Notes: generated by a model from the sequence alone, not told the origin. A stretch of 35,000 nucleotides of DNA from an uncultured Endozoicomonas sp. (GCA_900299555.1 OODV01000030.1:1-35000), one strand, 5' to 3'; positions 6,147 to 16,307 are shown, counted from the first letter of the stretch. Numbers and translations: made by a program.

Positions 6147-8000
6147 TCACAAACTTTGAATTAAAATCTTTCCTGTTTTGCCTGGTAGGTTGAGTACCAG
6201 TTCTCCATTCACTGCATCAATGCTTTCCCCTTCCATTAGAAAAGAAAAACGCCCTTGGTTCAGACCTGTTTTCCAGATTGGCAGGGTGATGACTTCAGGG
6301 TTATTACCGCGATTGATGGCACAGATCACCCGTTCATTATCCAGACACCGGACAAAAATAAATACATCACCTTGAGCATAAAGCCACTGCACGCTTCCAG
6401 ACTGCAACGCTGGAGTTTGAGAGCGAAGAGCGGTCAGTGTCTTGATAAAGTCCACCATATCCTGTCGGGACTCTAGCCATTCCCAAGGAAAACAGCGGCG
6501 GTTATCAGGGTCATGCCCCCCTTCCAGAGCGACTTCTGTACCGTAATAGAGACAAGGTACTCCAGCCCAGCAGAACAGTAACATCAATGCGCTACGGAAG
6601 GTGGCCTCATCACCATTAACCATACTCAGAAAACGCATGGTGTCGTGGCTATCCAGCTGATTAAGCTGGCTTAGTTGGTTCCGCCAGGGTATTTTGGCCA
6701 TGGCTTCCATCAGCCAACTAGCAAATTCGTCGGCTTCAATGCGGCAAGGTGCAAAGGTAATATCCAGATTGGCAAAAAAAGCACGAACCGGATGGGCAAA
6801 GCCATAGTAGTTCATAGCGCCGTCTTCCTGATCACCCTGTAACCACTGGGTTGCTTCAAAGAAGTGCTCACCTAACACATAGCATTGTGGATTTTCTGCT
6901 TTTGCAGACTGTCGAAATGCCTGTACATAATGGGCATTGTTGGTTGCCCCCTCTCCTTCCCCCAGCATGTGGATAACGTCAAAGCGCCAGCCGTCAATCT
7001 TGTAAGGTTCTCTTAACCAATGCTTGATAACAGCAGCGTCACTGTCATAGAAATAGTTGCGTACCTCCTGATTAAGGAAGTTCAGTTTTGGCAGTGTATG
7101 TATGCCATTCCAGCCGACATAATCGTCTGAATCGCCATCAAATTGGTAATAATCACGGTACGGTGATTTTGTATTTTTCCAGGCACCCTGACTGTCGTTT
7201 TGGGTACTGAACCGATCAAACCATGGATGATCTAAAGATGTGTGATTGAAGACTGCATCCAGTACGATCTTCATACCACGGGTATGAATATTCTCTACCA
7301 GCTCTGCAAACTTCTCATTTGTTCCAAGGTGCGGATCGATATTAAGGTAATCCGTCGTATCGTATTTATGGTTGCTGGGGGCAGAAAAAATCGGGTTCAG
7401 ATAGAGCGTGCTGACACCCAGTGATTGCAGATAGTCGAGTTTTTCACAGATGCCTTGAATATCACCACCAAAGAACTCACAGGCTCCGCCTTTTCCATGC
7501 TCTGATACTGGTGCACCCCACTCCTTGGCGACCGTAGGCTTCTGATCTCCAAACAGGCAGTACTCGCCAGACTGTACACTGACTTCAGGGTTGCCATTGG
7601 CAAAACGGTCTGGAAATATTTGATAGAAAACCTGATGTTTTACCCACTCGGGAGGTTGGTGTTCTGAATTGTATCGAAATAGCTTTTCCTGACCTGGCAT
7701 GCGTCTGAAAATGCCTGTGCCATCTAGCCACCACTGGCCCTCCGCCGTGACCGCTTTAAAGCAGTAGACTGTGGTTGCTTTGTCCTGGTTCAGGGGAAAG
7801 GTTGCTTTCCAGATTTTCAGACGTCTGGTGTTCCCTGACGTATCCATCGGGATAAGACGCTCTTCATTATCGGGTTCACAGCGGACATAAAGGGCATCAG
7901 GCTGGAAGCTTTGCTCGGTGACAACATGGACTGTTAATGTTGTACCAGAGACCTTAACCCAGCGATGATCCTGCCCATGGTAAATAAAGGGTGCTTTCAT
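6147..8000 (-). CDS. malZ: maltodextrin glucosidase MalZ (GH13)
   Basis: This 617-residue glycoside hydrolase family 13 protein is collinear with E. coli MalZ (~605 residues). It has an N-terminal beta-sandwich domain (residues 1-115), then the TIM barrel starting at VFYQIFPDRFANG. Catalytic residues: Asp in GWRFDVIHMLGE (nucleophile), Glu in YVLGEHFFEA (acid/base) and Asp in LDSHDTMRF. FGGDIQGI and LDAVFNHT are further family motifs. It should release glucose from maltodextrins in the cytoplasm; no signal peptide is seen. I chose the ATG at 8000 because its N-terminus aligns best with MalZ; the frame is open to a TTG at 8030, which would add 10 residues. No other maltose genes are nearby, so it appears to stand alone downstream of radC. 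Confidence 0.9.
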   Translation of the reverse strand: MKAPFIYHGQDHRWVKVSGTTLTVHVVTEQSFQPDALYVRCEPDNEERLIPMDTSGNTRRLKIWKATFPLNQDKATTVYCFKAVTAEGQWWLDGTGIFRRMPGQEKLFRYNSEHQPPEWVKHQVFYQIFPDRFANGNPEVSVQSGEYCLFGDQKPTVAKEWGAPVSEHGKGGACEFFGGDIQGICEKLDYLQSLGVSTLYLNPIFSAPSNHKYDTTDYLNIDPHLGTNEKFAELVENIHTRGMKIVLDAVFNHTSLDHPWFDRFSTQNDSQGAWKNTKSPYRDYYQFDGDSDDYVGWNGIHTLPKLNFLNQEVRNYFYDSDAAVIKHWLREPYKIDGWRFDVIHMLGEGEGATNNAHYVQAFRQSAKAENPQCYVLGEHFFEATQWLQGDQEDGAMNYYGFAHPVRAFFANLDITFAPCRIEADEFASWLMEAMAKIPWRNQLSQLNQLDSHDTMRFLSMVNGDEATFRSALMLLFCWAGVPCLYYGTEVALEGGHDPDNRRCFPWEWLESRQDMVDFIKTLTALRSQTPALQSGSVQWLYAQGDVFIFVRCLDNERVICAINRGNNPEVITLPIWKTGLNQGRFSFLMEGESIDAVNGELVLNLPGKTGKILIQSL

Positions 8001-8130
8001 ACTGCAATTCACCAAGTTGAGTCGCTGCAACCAGCTTTGTATGAAATCAGCCAGTTGTCACTGCATCAGAAGTAATCGATTGGGTTTGATAGAGTTGAAG
8101 ACAATAAAATTCTAGAAAGCTAATCTGGGA

Positions 8131-8805
8131 TTAAACCAGCCCTCGTTCTGCCATAGATAGTATCTCCCCCTGCCCTACAATCATATGATCCAGCACCTGT
8201 ATATCCACCAGCTCCAGTGCCTCTTTTAACTTTCGAGTAATACGAATATCCGCCTGACTGGGTTCCGGATCACCTGATGGGTGGTTGTGGCATAAAATTA
8301 GAGATGCCGCATTCAAAGCTAGCGCCTGTTTCACTACTTCTCTGGGGTGAACGGTGGCAGCGTTTAAGGTTCCCTGGAATAGCGTTTCAAGAGCAATAAC
8401 ACGGTGCCGGGTATCTAGGAAAAGACAGGCAAACTGCTCTCGCTGAAGACCCTGGAAGTGAAGCTGCAGATACTCCCGAGTGGATTCAGGGCTGGTAATA
8501 ATGTCAGACTTCGCCACTTTTTCCCGGAGCACCCGTCGACACAACTCCAGAGTGGCGCTGAGTTGAGTGGCTTTGGCGGGCCCAAGGCCTTTAACGGACA
8601 TAAGATGCTGGTGCTGGGTTGTCAGCAGCTTTTCCAGTCCATCAAACTGTTCTAGCAGGTGGCTGGCCAGCTCCATCACATTCATACCCTGACAGCCGGT
8701 TCTTAACAGTAGCGCCAAAAGTTCGGGTTCAGTCAGTGCTGAAGGCCCCATGGCCAGCATCTTTTCTCTGGGAAGCAAAGTGTTACTCCGGCGTTGGACT
8801 CTCAT
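8131..8805 (-). CDS. radC: RadC family protein (JAB/MPN domain)
   Basis: This 224-residue full-length RadC/UPF0758 protein has an N-terminal helix-hairpin-helix region (LLRTGCQGMNVMELA; VKGLGPAKATQL). A JAB1/MPN metalloprotease-like domain follows, with ALFxTRH (LFLDTRHRV) and the metal site CHNHPSGDPEPSQAD near residue 172. The biochemical role of RadC is not settled; an old link to DNA repair has been questioned. It is divergent from coaBC, the arrangement found in many gammaproteobacteria. About 300 bp separate the two, more than usual, because an extra decayed frame lies between them. Confidence 0.93.
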   Translation of the reverse strand: MRVQRRSNTLLPREKMLAMGPSALTEPELLALLLRTGCQGMNVMELASHLLEQFDGLEKLLTTQHQHLMSVKGLGPAKATQLSATLELCRRVLREKVAKSDIITSPESTREYLQLHFQGLQREQFACLFLDTRHRVIALETLFQGTLNAATVHPREVVKQALALNAASLILCHNHPSGDPEPSQADIRITRKLKEALELVDIQVLDHMIVGQGEILSMAERGLV

Positions 8806-8825
8806 CAGGTAGTTATATCGATCCG

Positions 8826-9050
8826 CTATTCACTGTTATGATGGAACTGATTTATGGTGAGTAGCTCATAACGATACTCTTCGCCTTTGAAGCTGCTACT
8901 TTGTTGTCTGCATTTGTTCTCTGGAGCGCCAGCCCGAACCAGTCACTTGGTATTTCTGAGTTCCTGGTACCCGAGGGCATAAAGGCCTCGCTCATTTGCT
9001 GCCGCGTAGCAACTCCAAATCCCTTGGGTATGCTCAATCAAGTGGTTCAT
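8826..9050 (-). pseudogene. small reading frame interrupted by one TGA
   Basis: Read from an ATG at 9050, the minus strand gives MNHLIEHTQG and then CYAAANERGLYALGYQELRN. It stops at a TGA (8943-8945) after 35 codons. The same frame continues with LVRAGAPENKCRQQ and SSSFKGEEYRYELL for 38 more codons to a TAG at 8826-8828. A one-base change from TGG (Trp) to TGA would explain the break. I suspect a decayed copy of a small repeated gene or element, but I cannot name it. It fills most of the radC-coaBC gap and may simply be chance open sequence. Confidence 0.35.
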
Positions 9051-9103
9051 GACTGCTCAGACAAAAAATTGCCGGTTTAATTCCCTGAGGAAATTTGTAA
9101 CCT

Positions 9104-10354
9104 ATGCAACAGCTAAGCAACAAACGCATTGTTCTTGGTGTTACTGGAGGCATTGCTGCCTATAAGAGTGCAGAGCTGGTTCGGCTGCTGACCAAGCTGG
9201 GGGCCGATGTGCGTGTGGTAATGACCAGTGCAGCCTGTGAGTTTATTACGCCCTTGACCCTACAGGCACTGTCCCACAATCCGGTTCATCTGGATTTACT
9301 GGATACCAAGGCTGAAGCTGCCATGGGACATATTGAGCTGGCTCGTTGGGCGGATGTGGTTCTGGTTGCTCCTGCCACCGCTGACTTTATTGCCAGACTG
9401 GCGGGTGGTCATGCGGATGATTTGTTAACCACTCTGTGTCTGGCCACAAGTGCACCCATTTGTCTCGCTCCGGCCATGAATCAGGGAATGTGGCGTGACA
9501 GTGTTACTCAGCAGAATTGTGAAGAGCTATTGGAGCGGAATATCAAGATGTTTGGCCCGGGCGATGGCAGCCAGGCGTGTGGCGATATCGGCCCGGGTCG
9601 AATGCTTGACCCTGAGCTGATTGTGGAAAAAACATCGGAGCTGTTTACCCATGATATTCTCACCGGGCTAAACGTATTAATCACGGCGGGTGGTACCCGT
9701 GAAGATATTGATCCGGTTCGCTATATTTCCAACCACAGTTCCGGAAAGATGGGGTATGCCATTGCTGAAGCAGCTATTGAATCGGGTGCTACGGTTACTC
9801 TGATCAGTGGCCCTGTTAATTTGGATACGCCGGATCGGGTGAAGCGGGTTGATGTGGTCAGTGCCAGAGACATGCATCAGGCGGTTCATGACCAGATTGA
9901 AGGTGTTGATATCTTTATTGGCTGTGCGGCTGTCAGTGACTACCGCCCAGCAGAGGTGGCCAAAGAAAAGATCAAGAAAGATCCGGAAAATGGCAATGAA
10001 ACCCTGGAGATTAAACTGGTACGCAATCCCGATATCATTGCTTCAGTAACCGGTTTGGATACACCGCCCTTTGTGGTTGGCTTTGCGGCAGAAACGCATA
10101 ATGTGCTTGGCTATGCTGCGGATAAAATGCGCCGGAAGAAAATGAATCTGGTGGTTGCTAATGATGTTGCAGATCGTGATATTGGTTTTAGCAGCGACAG
10201 TAATGAGGTTACGGTGATTGGTGAGGAGCTGGAAGAGCCATTGCCAAGAGCATCGAAAAAAGTGGTGTCGCGCAAGCTGCTGCAAATTGTTGCCCGACGC
10301 TTCAGAAAGTGGAAGCATCTTCAATCTGCTGCTGAAACAGCTGACCAGCCTTGA
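9104..10354 (+). CDS. coaBC: bifunctional phosphopantothenoylcysteine decarboxylase/synthase CoaBC
   Basis: This 416-residue protein catalyses two steps of coenzyme A synthesis. The N-terminal CoaC half (residues 1-185) is a flavoprotein decarboxylase, with VTGGIAAYKS, the catalytic His in AMGHIELARWAD, the PATAD loop, APAMNQGMW and the active-site Cys in SQACGDIGPGRM. The C-terminal CoaB half ligates cysteine to phosphopantothenate using CTP, with TAGGTREDIDPVRYISN, SSGKMGYAIA and the lysine motif KEKIKK. A GAGG ribosome site precedes the ATG. dut follows 93 bp downstream on the same strand, a very conserved pair. Full length, nothing missing. Confidence 0.96.
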   Translation: MQQLSNKRIVLGVTGGIAAYKSAELVRLLTKLGADVRVVMTSAACEFITPLTLQALSHNPVHLDLLDTKAEAAMGHIELARWADVVLVAPATADFIARLAGGHADDLLTTLCLATSAPICLAPAMNQGMWRDSVTQQNCEELLERNIKMFGPGDGSQACGDIGPGRMLDPELIVEKTSELFTHDILTGLNVLITAGGTREDIDPVRYISNHSSGKMGYAIAEAAIESGATVTLISGPVNLDTPDRVKRVDVVSARDMHQAVHDQIEGVDIFIGCAAVSDYRPAEVAKEKIKKDPENGNETLEIKLVRNPDIIASVTGLDTPPFVVGFAAETHNVLGYAADKMRRKKMNLVVANDVADRDIGFSSDSNEVTVIGEELEEPLPRASKKVVSRKLLQIVARRFRKWKHLQSAAETADQP

Positions 10355-10447
10355 GCAGAAAATGCTGCTCTCCCCCGAATATCGAAAATGGCTGCAGGGT
10401 TCCAGAGCGTGGAATTTTCATGGTAAAGAAATAGGGAATTAAACGAC

Positions 10448-10903
10448 ATGAGAACACTAAAGACTCGTATTCTGGATTCGCGACTGGGTACAGAGTTTCC
10501 ATTGCCAGAATATGCAACAGAAGGTTCGGCAGGGATTGATCTCAGAGCTTGTCTTGATGAGCCTCTTACTCTGGAACCGGGCCAAACTCAGCTGCTGCCT
10601 ACTGGTATGGCTATACATATCGAAGACTCGGCGCTGGCGGCCATGATTCTTCCCCGTTCAGGGTTGGGTCATAAGCATGGGATTGTTTTGGGTAACCTGG
10701 TGGGTTTGATCGATTCTGATTATCAGGGACAATTGATGGTTTCCTGTTGGAACCGGGGTAATACGACATTTACCATCCAGCCTGGTGAGCGTATTGCCCA
10801 GCTCATTCTGGTTCCCGTTGTTCAGGCGAAGCTGGAAATTGTTGAGAGCTTCGATGAAAGCGATCGGGGTGCTGGTGGGTTTGGACATTCCGGAACTCAC
10901 TGA
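10448..10903 (+). CDS. dut: dUTP diphosphatase (dUTPase)
   Basis: This 151-residue trimeric dUTPase cleaves dUTP to dUMP and pyrophosphate, keeping uracil out of DNA and feeding thymidylate synthesis. The five family motifs are present: AGIDLRA (1), [10 protein letters not shown] (2), [11 protein letters not shown] with the catalytic Asp (3), GERIAQLIL (4) and the C-terminal arm [11 protein letters not shown] (5), which closes over the substrate. It is encoded between coaBC and argB, and is followed by a good terminator at 10923. coaBC and dut therefore probably form one transcription unit. Confidence 0.96.
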   Translation: MRTLKTRILDSRLGTEFPLPEYATEGSAGIDLRACLDEPLTLEPGQTQLLPTGMAIHIEDSALAAMILPRSGLGHKHGIVLGNLVGLIDSDYQGQLMVSCWNRGNTTFTIQPGERIAQLILVPVVQAKLEIVESFDESDRGAGGFGHSGTH

Positions 10904-10922
10904 TTATAACCTGTAGATCGGT

Positions 10923-10955
10923 AGGCACAGTGAGTCTCGACTGTGCCTTCTTTAT
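10923..10955 (+). terminator. rho-independent terminator after dut
   Basis: A perfect 8-bp stem GGCACAGT/ACTGTGCC (10924-10931 with 10940-10947) with an 8-base loop is followed by TTCTTTAT. It lies 20 bp after the dut stop and separates dut from argB. Confidence 0.7.
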
Positions 10956-10968
10956 CAATAATAAATAA

Positions 10969-11913
<945 letters not shown>

Positions 11914-11920
11914 TACTCAG

Positions 11921-12511
11921 ATGGATATGTCTCAGAAAATTTCTCGCAAGCAGCAGATTCTGGAAGCCCTGGCTCATATGCTGGAGACGGCTCCGGGTAC
12001 CCGGATTACCACGTCGGCCCTGGCCAAAGAGGTGGGCGTCTCTGAAGCGGCCCTTTACCGGCACTTCCCCAGCAAAGCCAAAATGTTTGAAGGGCTTATA
12101 GAGTTTATTGAGGAAACTCTTTTTTCCCGAATCACCCTGATTCTTGCAGAAGAGCAAAAGGTGGTGGCTCGTTGCGAAAAAATCCTGCTGTTGCTGATTG
12201 GCTTCTGCGAGAAGAACCCGGGCCTTACCCGGATTCTGACGGGGGATGCCCTGGCAGGAGAGACAGAGCGCTTGCGCCAGCGAGTGACTCAGCTTCTTGA
12301 CCGTTTGGAAACACAGCTTAAACAGGCATTGCGTGAGGCGGAAATCAAGGAAGGTGTCAGAACCCGTATAACGGTGAGTGTAACGGCAAACTTGATGCTG
12401 GCTGCAGCAGAAGGCCGAATAGCTCAGTATGTACGCAGTGAGTTTAAGCGTAAGCCAACAGAGAACTGGTCAGATCAATGGGAGATATTATCTGAAACGG
12501 TATTTCGTTAA
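11921..12511 (+). CDS. slmA: nucleoid occlusion factor SlmA
   Basis: This 196-residue TetR-family protein matches E. coli SlmA over its length: TTSALAKEVGVSEAALYRHFPSKAKMFEGLIEFIEE is the helix-turn-helix region (only key parts are diagnostic), NPGLTRILTGDAL lies in the FtsZ-binding domain, and RSEFKRKPTENW is at the C-terminus. It binds DNA over the nucleoid and blocks FtsZ ring formation there. The frame is also open to a GTG at 11906 that overlaps the argB stop and has a GGAG just before it; ATGs at 11921 and 11927 agree better with known lengths. Translation is probably coupled to argB. In E. coli slmA lies between dut and pyrE, the same context as here. Confidence 0.9.
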   Translation: MDMSQKISRKQQILEALAHMLETAPGTRITTSALAKEVGVSEAALYRHFPSKAKMFEGLIEFIEETLFSRITLILAEEQKVVARCEKILLLLIGFCEKNPGLTRILTGDALAGETERLRQRVTQLLDRLETQLKQALREAEIKEGVRTRITVSVTANLMLAAAEGRIAQYVRSEFKRKPTENWSDQWEILSETVFR

Positions 12512-12559
12512 CTGATAGAATATCCGTCGTTCAATCACCAGTTTTTAAGGGTTCTTTTT

Positions 12560-12612
12560 GATCACTGATAACTTCTTGCATGAATATCAGTGATCATTTC
12601 CTTTATTTATTT
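12560..12612 (+). terminator. strong stem-loop terminator after slmA
   Basis: A perfect 11-bp stem GATCACTGATA/TATCAGTGATC (12560-12570 with 12585-12595) closes a 14-base loop and is followed by a T-rich tract. It lies between slmA (plus) and the convergent DUF4124 gene (minus). Confidence 0.65.
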
Positions 12613-12638
12613 TATTAAATGTTGTGACAATAGTTTCT

Positions 12639-13580
12639 CTACAAACGGAAGAGGTTTATGGCTTTACCATCCATAAGGATTTGAAGCTCACTCTCTGTTG
12701 CTTTAAGAACCTGAACCCACTTCTCTTCTGAAATGCGTTTACTTTTCTCATTACCAATTGAGTCTTTTTGCTGCTTGCGATCAAGTAGAAGGATGATGCG
12801 GTTATTGTTGAGCTGCCAAGAGCCAAAGCTCTTTTCTGAGGCATGTGTTCCCAATTGCTGAAAGAAAGAGTCAAAGGAGCCGCTGACATCGAGATTCCAG
12901 TCCATGGCGACATCTTCGCGAATACGCCATTGGCCAATAAGTTGCTCACGGCTAACCACTTCAATATCTTTCAGGTTTTTCTGCTTTAGCAACTTCTTCA
13001 GTCGTTCAGCAGAAGCTGTATATTGCTTCTCCAGCAAGGACTTTTCGCGATTATAACTTGCCGCCCGATCTTTATAGGTTTGCTTCTGGTCTTTCAGGTT
13101 GTCCAGCTCTTCATGCAGGTATTCCGGGGCTTTCTCACCGGCCTTTTTAATCTGTAAACGCTTGTCATCAATGTTCTTGGCCATAATGACTTCAAGGTTT
13201 TGCATCTCTCTTATTTTTTGGTCGAACTCGCTGAGTTTTCGGTTCTTTGCCCCATCAATTTCATCCGGGGTTCCATACAGAAACAGTAACTCCTGATCCA
13301 GCTCGGTCTGACGCTCTTGCTCTGCACGGAGGGACTGCAAGTCTGCCAGCTGGCTTTTCTGATCGCTGGTCATTACCGGGGGGATAGTTTCAACAACCCG
13401 ACCATTTCTGTCGAGAATGCTGTAACCCAGCTGGACAAACTCACTGGGCATATTGGATGAAATAACCGTGGTACCTTCGTGGTTTTTGTACTTATACAGG
13501 CTCTGCGCCGCAGCCTGATCGGCTCCGGTCGCAGACAGCATTCCTGTCAGAAACAGTATGAATGGCTGTTTGAGTTTCAT
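12639..13580 (-). CDS. DUF4124-type secreted protein with coiled coil
   Basis: This 313-residue protein has a Sec signal peptide ([20 protein letters not shown], cleavage near DQAAA-QS). A DUF4124-like strand module follows ([20 protein letters not shown], residues ~26-70), then a charged helical coiled coil (~75-205, rich in Lys, Gln, Glu and Leu), then a C-terminal beta-rich domain beginning [10 protein letters not shown] and ending [12 protein letters not shown]. It should be periplasmic. The function of DUF4124 is unknown. Its start codon overlaps the pyrE stop (ATGA), so it is translated together with pyrE; a DUF4124 gene beside pyrE is also found in related gammaproteobacteria, as I recall. 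Nothing suggests an enzymatic site. Confidence 0.75.
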   Translation of the reverse strand: MKLKQPFILFLTGMLSATGADQAAAQSLYKYKNHEGTTVISSNMPSEFVQLGYSILDRNGRVVETIPPVMTSDQKSQLADLQSLRAEQERQTELDQELLFLYGTPDEIDGAKNRKLSEFDQKIREMQNLEVIMAKNIDDKRLQIKKAGEKAPEYLHEELDNLKDQKQTYKDRAASYNREKSLLEKQYTASAERLKKLLKQKNLKDIEVVSREQLIGQWRIREDVAMDWNLDVSGSFDSFFQQLGTHASEKSFGSWQLNNNRIILLLDRKQQKDSIGNEKSKRISEEKWVQVLKATESELQILMDGKAINLFRL

Positions 13581-14218
13581 ACTCCGTACTGGTCTCTGTA
13601 GGCTTTTATTTCCGGCGCATAGCGGCGGATTTCAGGATGATTTTCGCTATATTCCAGCAAGTTGGCCATAGATACAATACTCAAAACCGGAATATTGAAG
13701 TCTCGTTCCACTTCCTGAATGGCGGAAAGTTCACCCTGTCCCTTTTCCTGACGATCCATAGCGACCACAACGGCGGCAGGTTGTGCATAGGTTTGTTCAA
13801 TGATAGTCATTACTTCGCGGATGGCTGTGCCTGCAGTAATAACATCATCGACGATAGCAACACGTCCTTCCAGAGGTGCACCAACAATATTGCCGCCCTC
13901 TCCATGATCTTTGGCTTCCTTACGGTTGAAGCTCCATGGAACATTTCGGTTGTGTTTCTCAAAGAGGGCTACGGCAGTGGATGTAGCAAGGGGAATACCT
14001 TTGTAGGCAGGGCCAAATAGAATATCAAACTCCAGCCCAGCATTAACCATGGCTTCAGCATAGAACTGGCCGAGTTTGCTAATTGCTTCACCACTGTTAA
14101 ATAATCCGGCATTAAAAAAGTAGGGTGACGTTCTGCCGGACTTCAGGGTGAAATCACCAAAACGGAGCACTTGCTGCTCAATGGCAAAATCAAGAAATTC
14201 TTTTTGATACTGATGCAT
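13577..14218 (-). CDS. pyrE: orotate phosphoribosyltransferase
   Basis: This 213-residue enzyme transfers ribose phosphate from PRPP to orotate in pyrimidine synthesis. [21 protein letters not shown] is the N-terminal signature (shown here for recognition), [13 protein letters not shown] is the flexible catalytic loop, and [16 protein letters not shown] is the PRPP-binding motif. The frame is open 30 codons upstream to 14308, but the ATG at 14218 has AGGA eight bases before it and aligns with E. coli PyrE (213 residues), so it is the start. It is divergent from crc, as in Pseudomonas, but with a much longer gap between them. Confidence 0.95.
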   Translation of the reverse strand: MHQYQKEFLDFAIEQQVLRFGDFTLKSGRTSPYFFNAGLFNSGEAISKLGQFYAEAMVNAGLEFDILFGPAYKGIPLATSTAVALFEKHNRNVPWSFNRKEAKDHGEGGNIVGAPLEGRVAIVDDVITAGTAIREVMTIIEQTYAQPAAVVVAMDRQEKGQGELSAIQEVERDFNIPVLSIVSMANLLEYSENHPEIRRYAPEIKAYRDQYGV

Positions 14219-14903
14219 TGGTAGGGTCCTGTTCGCAACATGCCCATGATTCTGGGTCAAATCGCGTATTTTATACCAATAACTCTTGGTGTAACCCCTG
14301 CAGCACAAGTTATTTAATACATATTTTTACGTTCACGGCCTTCTTCTATATGCGCTAAAGTACTTTAAAACCATAAGAGAGCTATTTACTGCTCAGGAGG
14401 TGAAAAAGACAGATATTGTTCTGGTTGGCCATTTGCAGGCCAAATTCCGCCAGGGTGTAAAAATTCGTGATTATCAGGTCTGATGATGCAAAATTACGGA
14501 AACTGTCGCTCATTATCGCCTTGAATAGCAGGCCTCTGTAGTAGAGACCGGATTTATGCGGATAAACATACGGGGGGCGACCCGCTATCATTTGTTAGAT
14601 ACAATTCCGAACTTTCTGTGTTCAACCGTACCATAAGAACTTGGATCATGCCTTATAATAGGGATGAGGGCTTTTACTAACTCTGTCGTACAGTTGATGC
14701 AGGGTTAATCCCGGTTTAGTAACCGTATCTCCGAAAAGCTTAGACTTTAGCCGTCGTTCATCCTGATCAAAGCAGCTGCTTCTCAGGCTGAGATTTGTTC
14801 TGGTGGTTTTACAGGCCTTCAGTTTCTGTTTTTCCGGTTACTGTCTTGCCGAGGTAACAAGCTTAATGTCAGTGCGTGTATGCGCTCAGGCAAGGTGTAT
14901 TCG
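14219..14903. other. 685-bp gap between pyrE and crc
   Basis: No convincing gene lies in this stretch. It should hold the divergent promoters of pyrE and crc. A minus-strand 69-codon frame (14591-14382) has no ribosome site and no recognisable composition. A perfect AGGAGG at 14395-14400 on the plus strand is followed only by a GTG overlapping it and 27 codons. In Pseudomonas the pyrE-crc spacer is much shorter, so extra DNA has been gained or a gene has decayed here. I recognise no tRNA, terminator or repeat. Confidence 0.5.
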
Positions 14904-15677
14904 ATGAGAGTTATCAGTTTAAATTGTGAAGGCATTAAAAACGCACGAGAAAAAGGCCTGTTTGACTGGCTCTTAGAGCAGGATGCGGACCTTATTTGTT
15001 TGCAGGATACTCGTGAAGACGAGCAGGTTATTGAGGATCAGTATTTCCTTGATGGCTATTTTGGCTATGCTTTTAGCGGTTATAACCGCACTGATCGTGG
15101 TGGTGTAGCGATCTATACCCGTCATGCCCCCAAGGCAATCATCAGTGGGCTCGGTTTTCCTGAAGTTGATGAAACCGGTCGATACCTTCAGGCTGACTTT
15201 GACAAGATCAGTCTCGTCAGTCTGTATGTGCCAGAAGGTGATGATGAAGACAGTCTTAACTTCAAATATCGTTTTCTGGATGGCTACTCTCACCACTTAA
15301 GTAAACAGCGTCGTAAGCGTCGTGAGTTTATTATGTGTGGTACCTGGAACATTGCGCACCGGAAGATTGATGTGGCTAATTGGCGTGAGGCTCAGGAAGT
15401 ATCCGGTTTCAATCAGGCCGAGCGTGGCTGGATGGAAGGTCTGCTTGGAGATATGGGGTTCTTCGATGCTTATCGTGAGGTAGATCGGGAAGCCGGTAAG
15501 TACAGCTGGTGGAAAGATGAATCTCTACGCAATGATAATGTGGGCATGCGTATTGATTATCAGATCATCACTCCGGGAATGCGCCATCGTGTTCTGAATG
15601 GTGGTATTTATAAGGGGCAGGTGTTTTCATCCCATGCACCGGTGATTATTGATTTTGATTGGGAGCTGGGGATGTAA
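14904..15677 (+). CDS. crc: catabolite repression control protein Crc
   Basis: This 257-residue protein has the exonuclease III/EEP fold and matches Pseudomonas Crc along its length: RVISLNCEGI, ADLICLQDTRE, GRYLQADFDK, LSKQRRKRRE, VANWREAQE, IDYQIITPGM and the C-terminal HAPVIIDFDWEL. In true exonucleases the G-D-x-N motif carries a catalytic Asp; here it reads CGTWNIAH, so the Asp is Thr. Crc likewise lacks nuclease activity and acts with Hfq to block translation of catabolic mRNAs. The frame opens at 14880, but the ATG at 14904 has AAGG nine bases upstream and matches Crc, so it is the start. It is divergent from pyrE, as in Pseudomonas. Confidence 0.88.
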   Translation: MRVISLNCEGIKNAREKGLFDWLLEQDADLICLQDTREDEQVIEDQYFLDGYFGYAFSGYNRTDRGGVAIYTRHAPKAIISGLGFPEVDETGRYLQADFDKISLVSLYVPEGDDEDSLNFKYRFLDGYSHHLSKQRRKRREFIMCGTWNIAHRKIDVANWREAQEVSGFNQAERGWMEGLLGDMGFFDAYREVDREAGKYSWWKDESLRNDNVGMRIDYQIITPGMRHRVLNGGIYKGQVFSSHAPVIIDFDWELGM

Positions 15678-15689
15678 TCCCCTCCTGAG

Positions 15690-16292
15690 TTAACTGTTTT
15701 TTTTCTGATTTCTGAGGAGTGAACGGATCATTTTGATACACTCCTCGGTTCTCTCATCTATTTCTGTGCTTTCTACCATAAGCACCTTGTTTTCATGAAC
15801 CTTAAGATCCGTGTTATTACATAGCACCCACTGATCAATATCTTTCTGGAAAATGGTATCGTTACTGCGAATACCATCGTTCTCAAGGGCGATTTTCCCC
15901 ATTGGTAGATAACAGAAAGCATCAATCTTCTGGCTTATGGTTTTGGCCAGCCTGAGCATGTAAGGGCTGATGGGGGTATCGCACACTTTCAGCCAATAGC
16001 GGTGATAAGCCAGAATTGATGGAGGTCCCGTATCAATGATGCCATGCCCTTCAATACTTTCCAGCCACTCAAGCATAGCGCCAAAAGCAGCCCCAGCCAT
16101 TGCTGTAGATGATATTTGGCTGATGGCTTGATTCTCCAGTACCGCTTCCCGCGGTGTTTTATATCTCAGCTGTTGTGCTGTTTTCCGGTAATAGTCGTCA
16201 AAAATCGACCATTCGTTCCCGAGCTTTGTGATCAGGGAGTTGCAAAGCGTTGTTTTGCCGGTCCCATGGGAACCGATCATTGAGATAATCAT
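15690..16292 (-). CDS. P-loop NTPase, AAA_28/NadR-like kinase
   Basis: This 200-residue cytoplasmic protein begins with a Walker A loop, MIGSHGTGKTTLCNSL (residues 5-20). IIDTGPPSILAYHRYW at about residue 85 holds the acidic Walker B position. The family resembles the AAA_28/NadR-type nucleoside kinase fold, with a small substrate as phosphate acceptor. The target cannot be told from sequence; a nucleoside or a cofactor precursor is likely. It lies downstream of rph on the same strand, with a stem-loop terminator between them, and converges on crc with only 12 bp between the two stops. Confidence 0.65.
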   Translation of the reverse strand: MIISMIGSHGTGKTTLCNSLITKLGNEWSIFDDYYRKTAQQLRYKTPREAVLENQAISQISSTAMAGAAFGAMLEWLESIEGHGIIDTGPPSILAYHRYWLKVCDTPISPYMLRLAKTISQKIDAFCYLPMGKIALENDGIRSNDTIFQKDIDQWVLCNNTDLKVHENKVLMVESTEIDERTEECIKMIRSLLRNQKKNS

Positions 16293-16307
16293 ACTGCCTG
16301 CCTATTA

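Noticed and set aside
14382-14591. A 69-codon minus-strand frame in the pyrE-crc gap
   Set aside because: No ribosome site, no similarity I know and no domain; kept only as part of the gap description.
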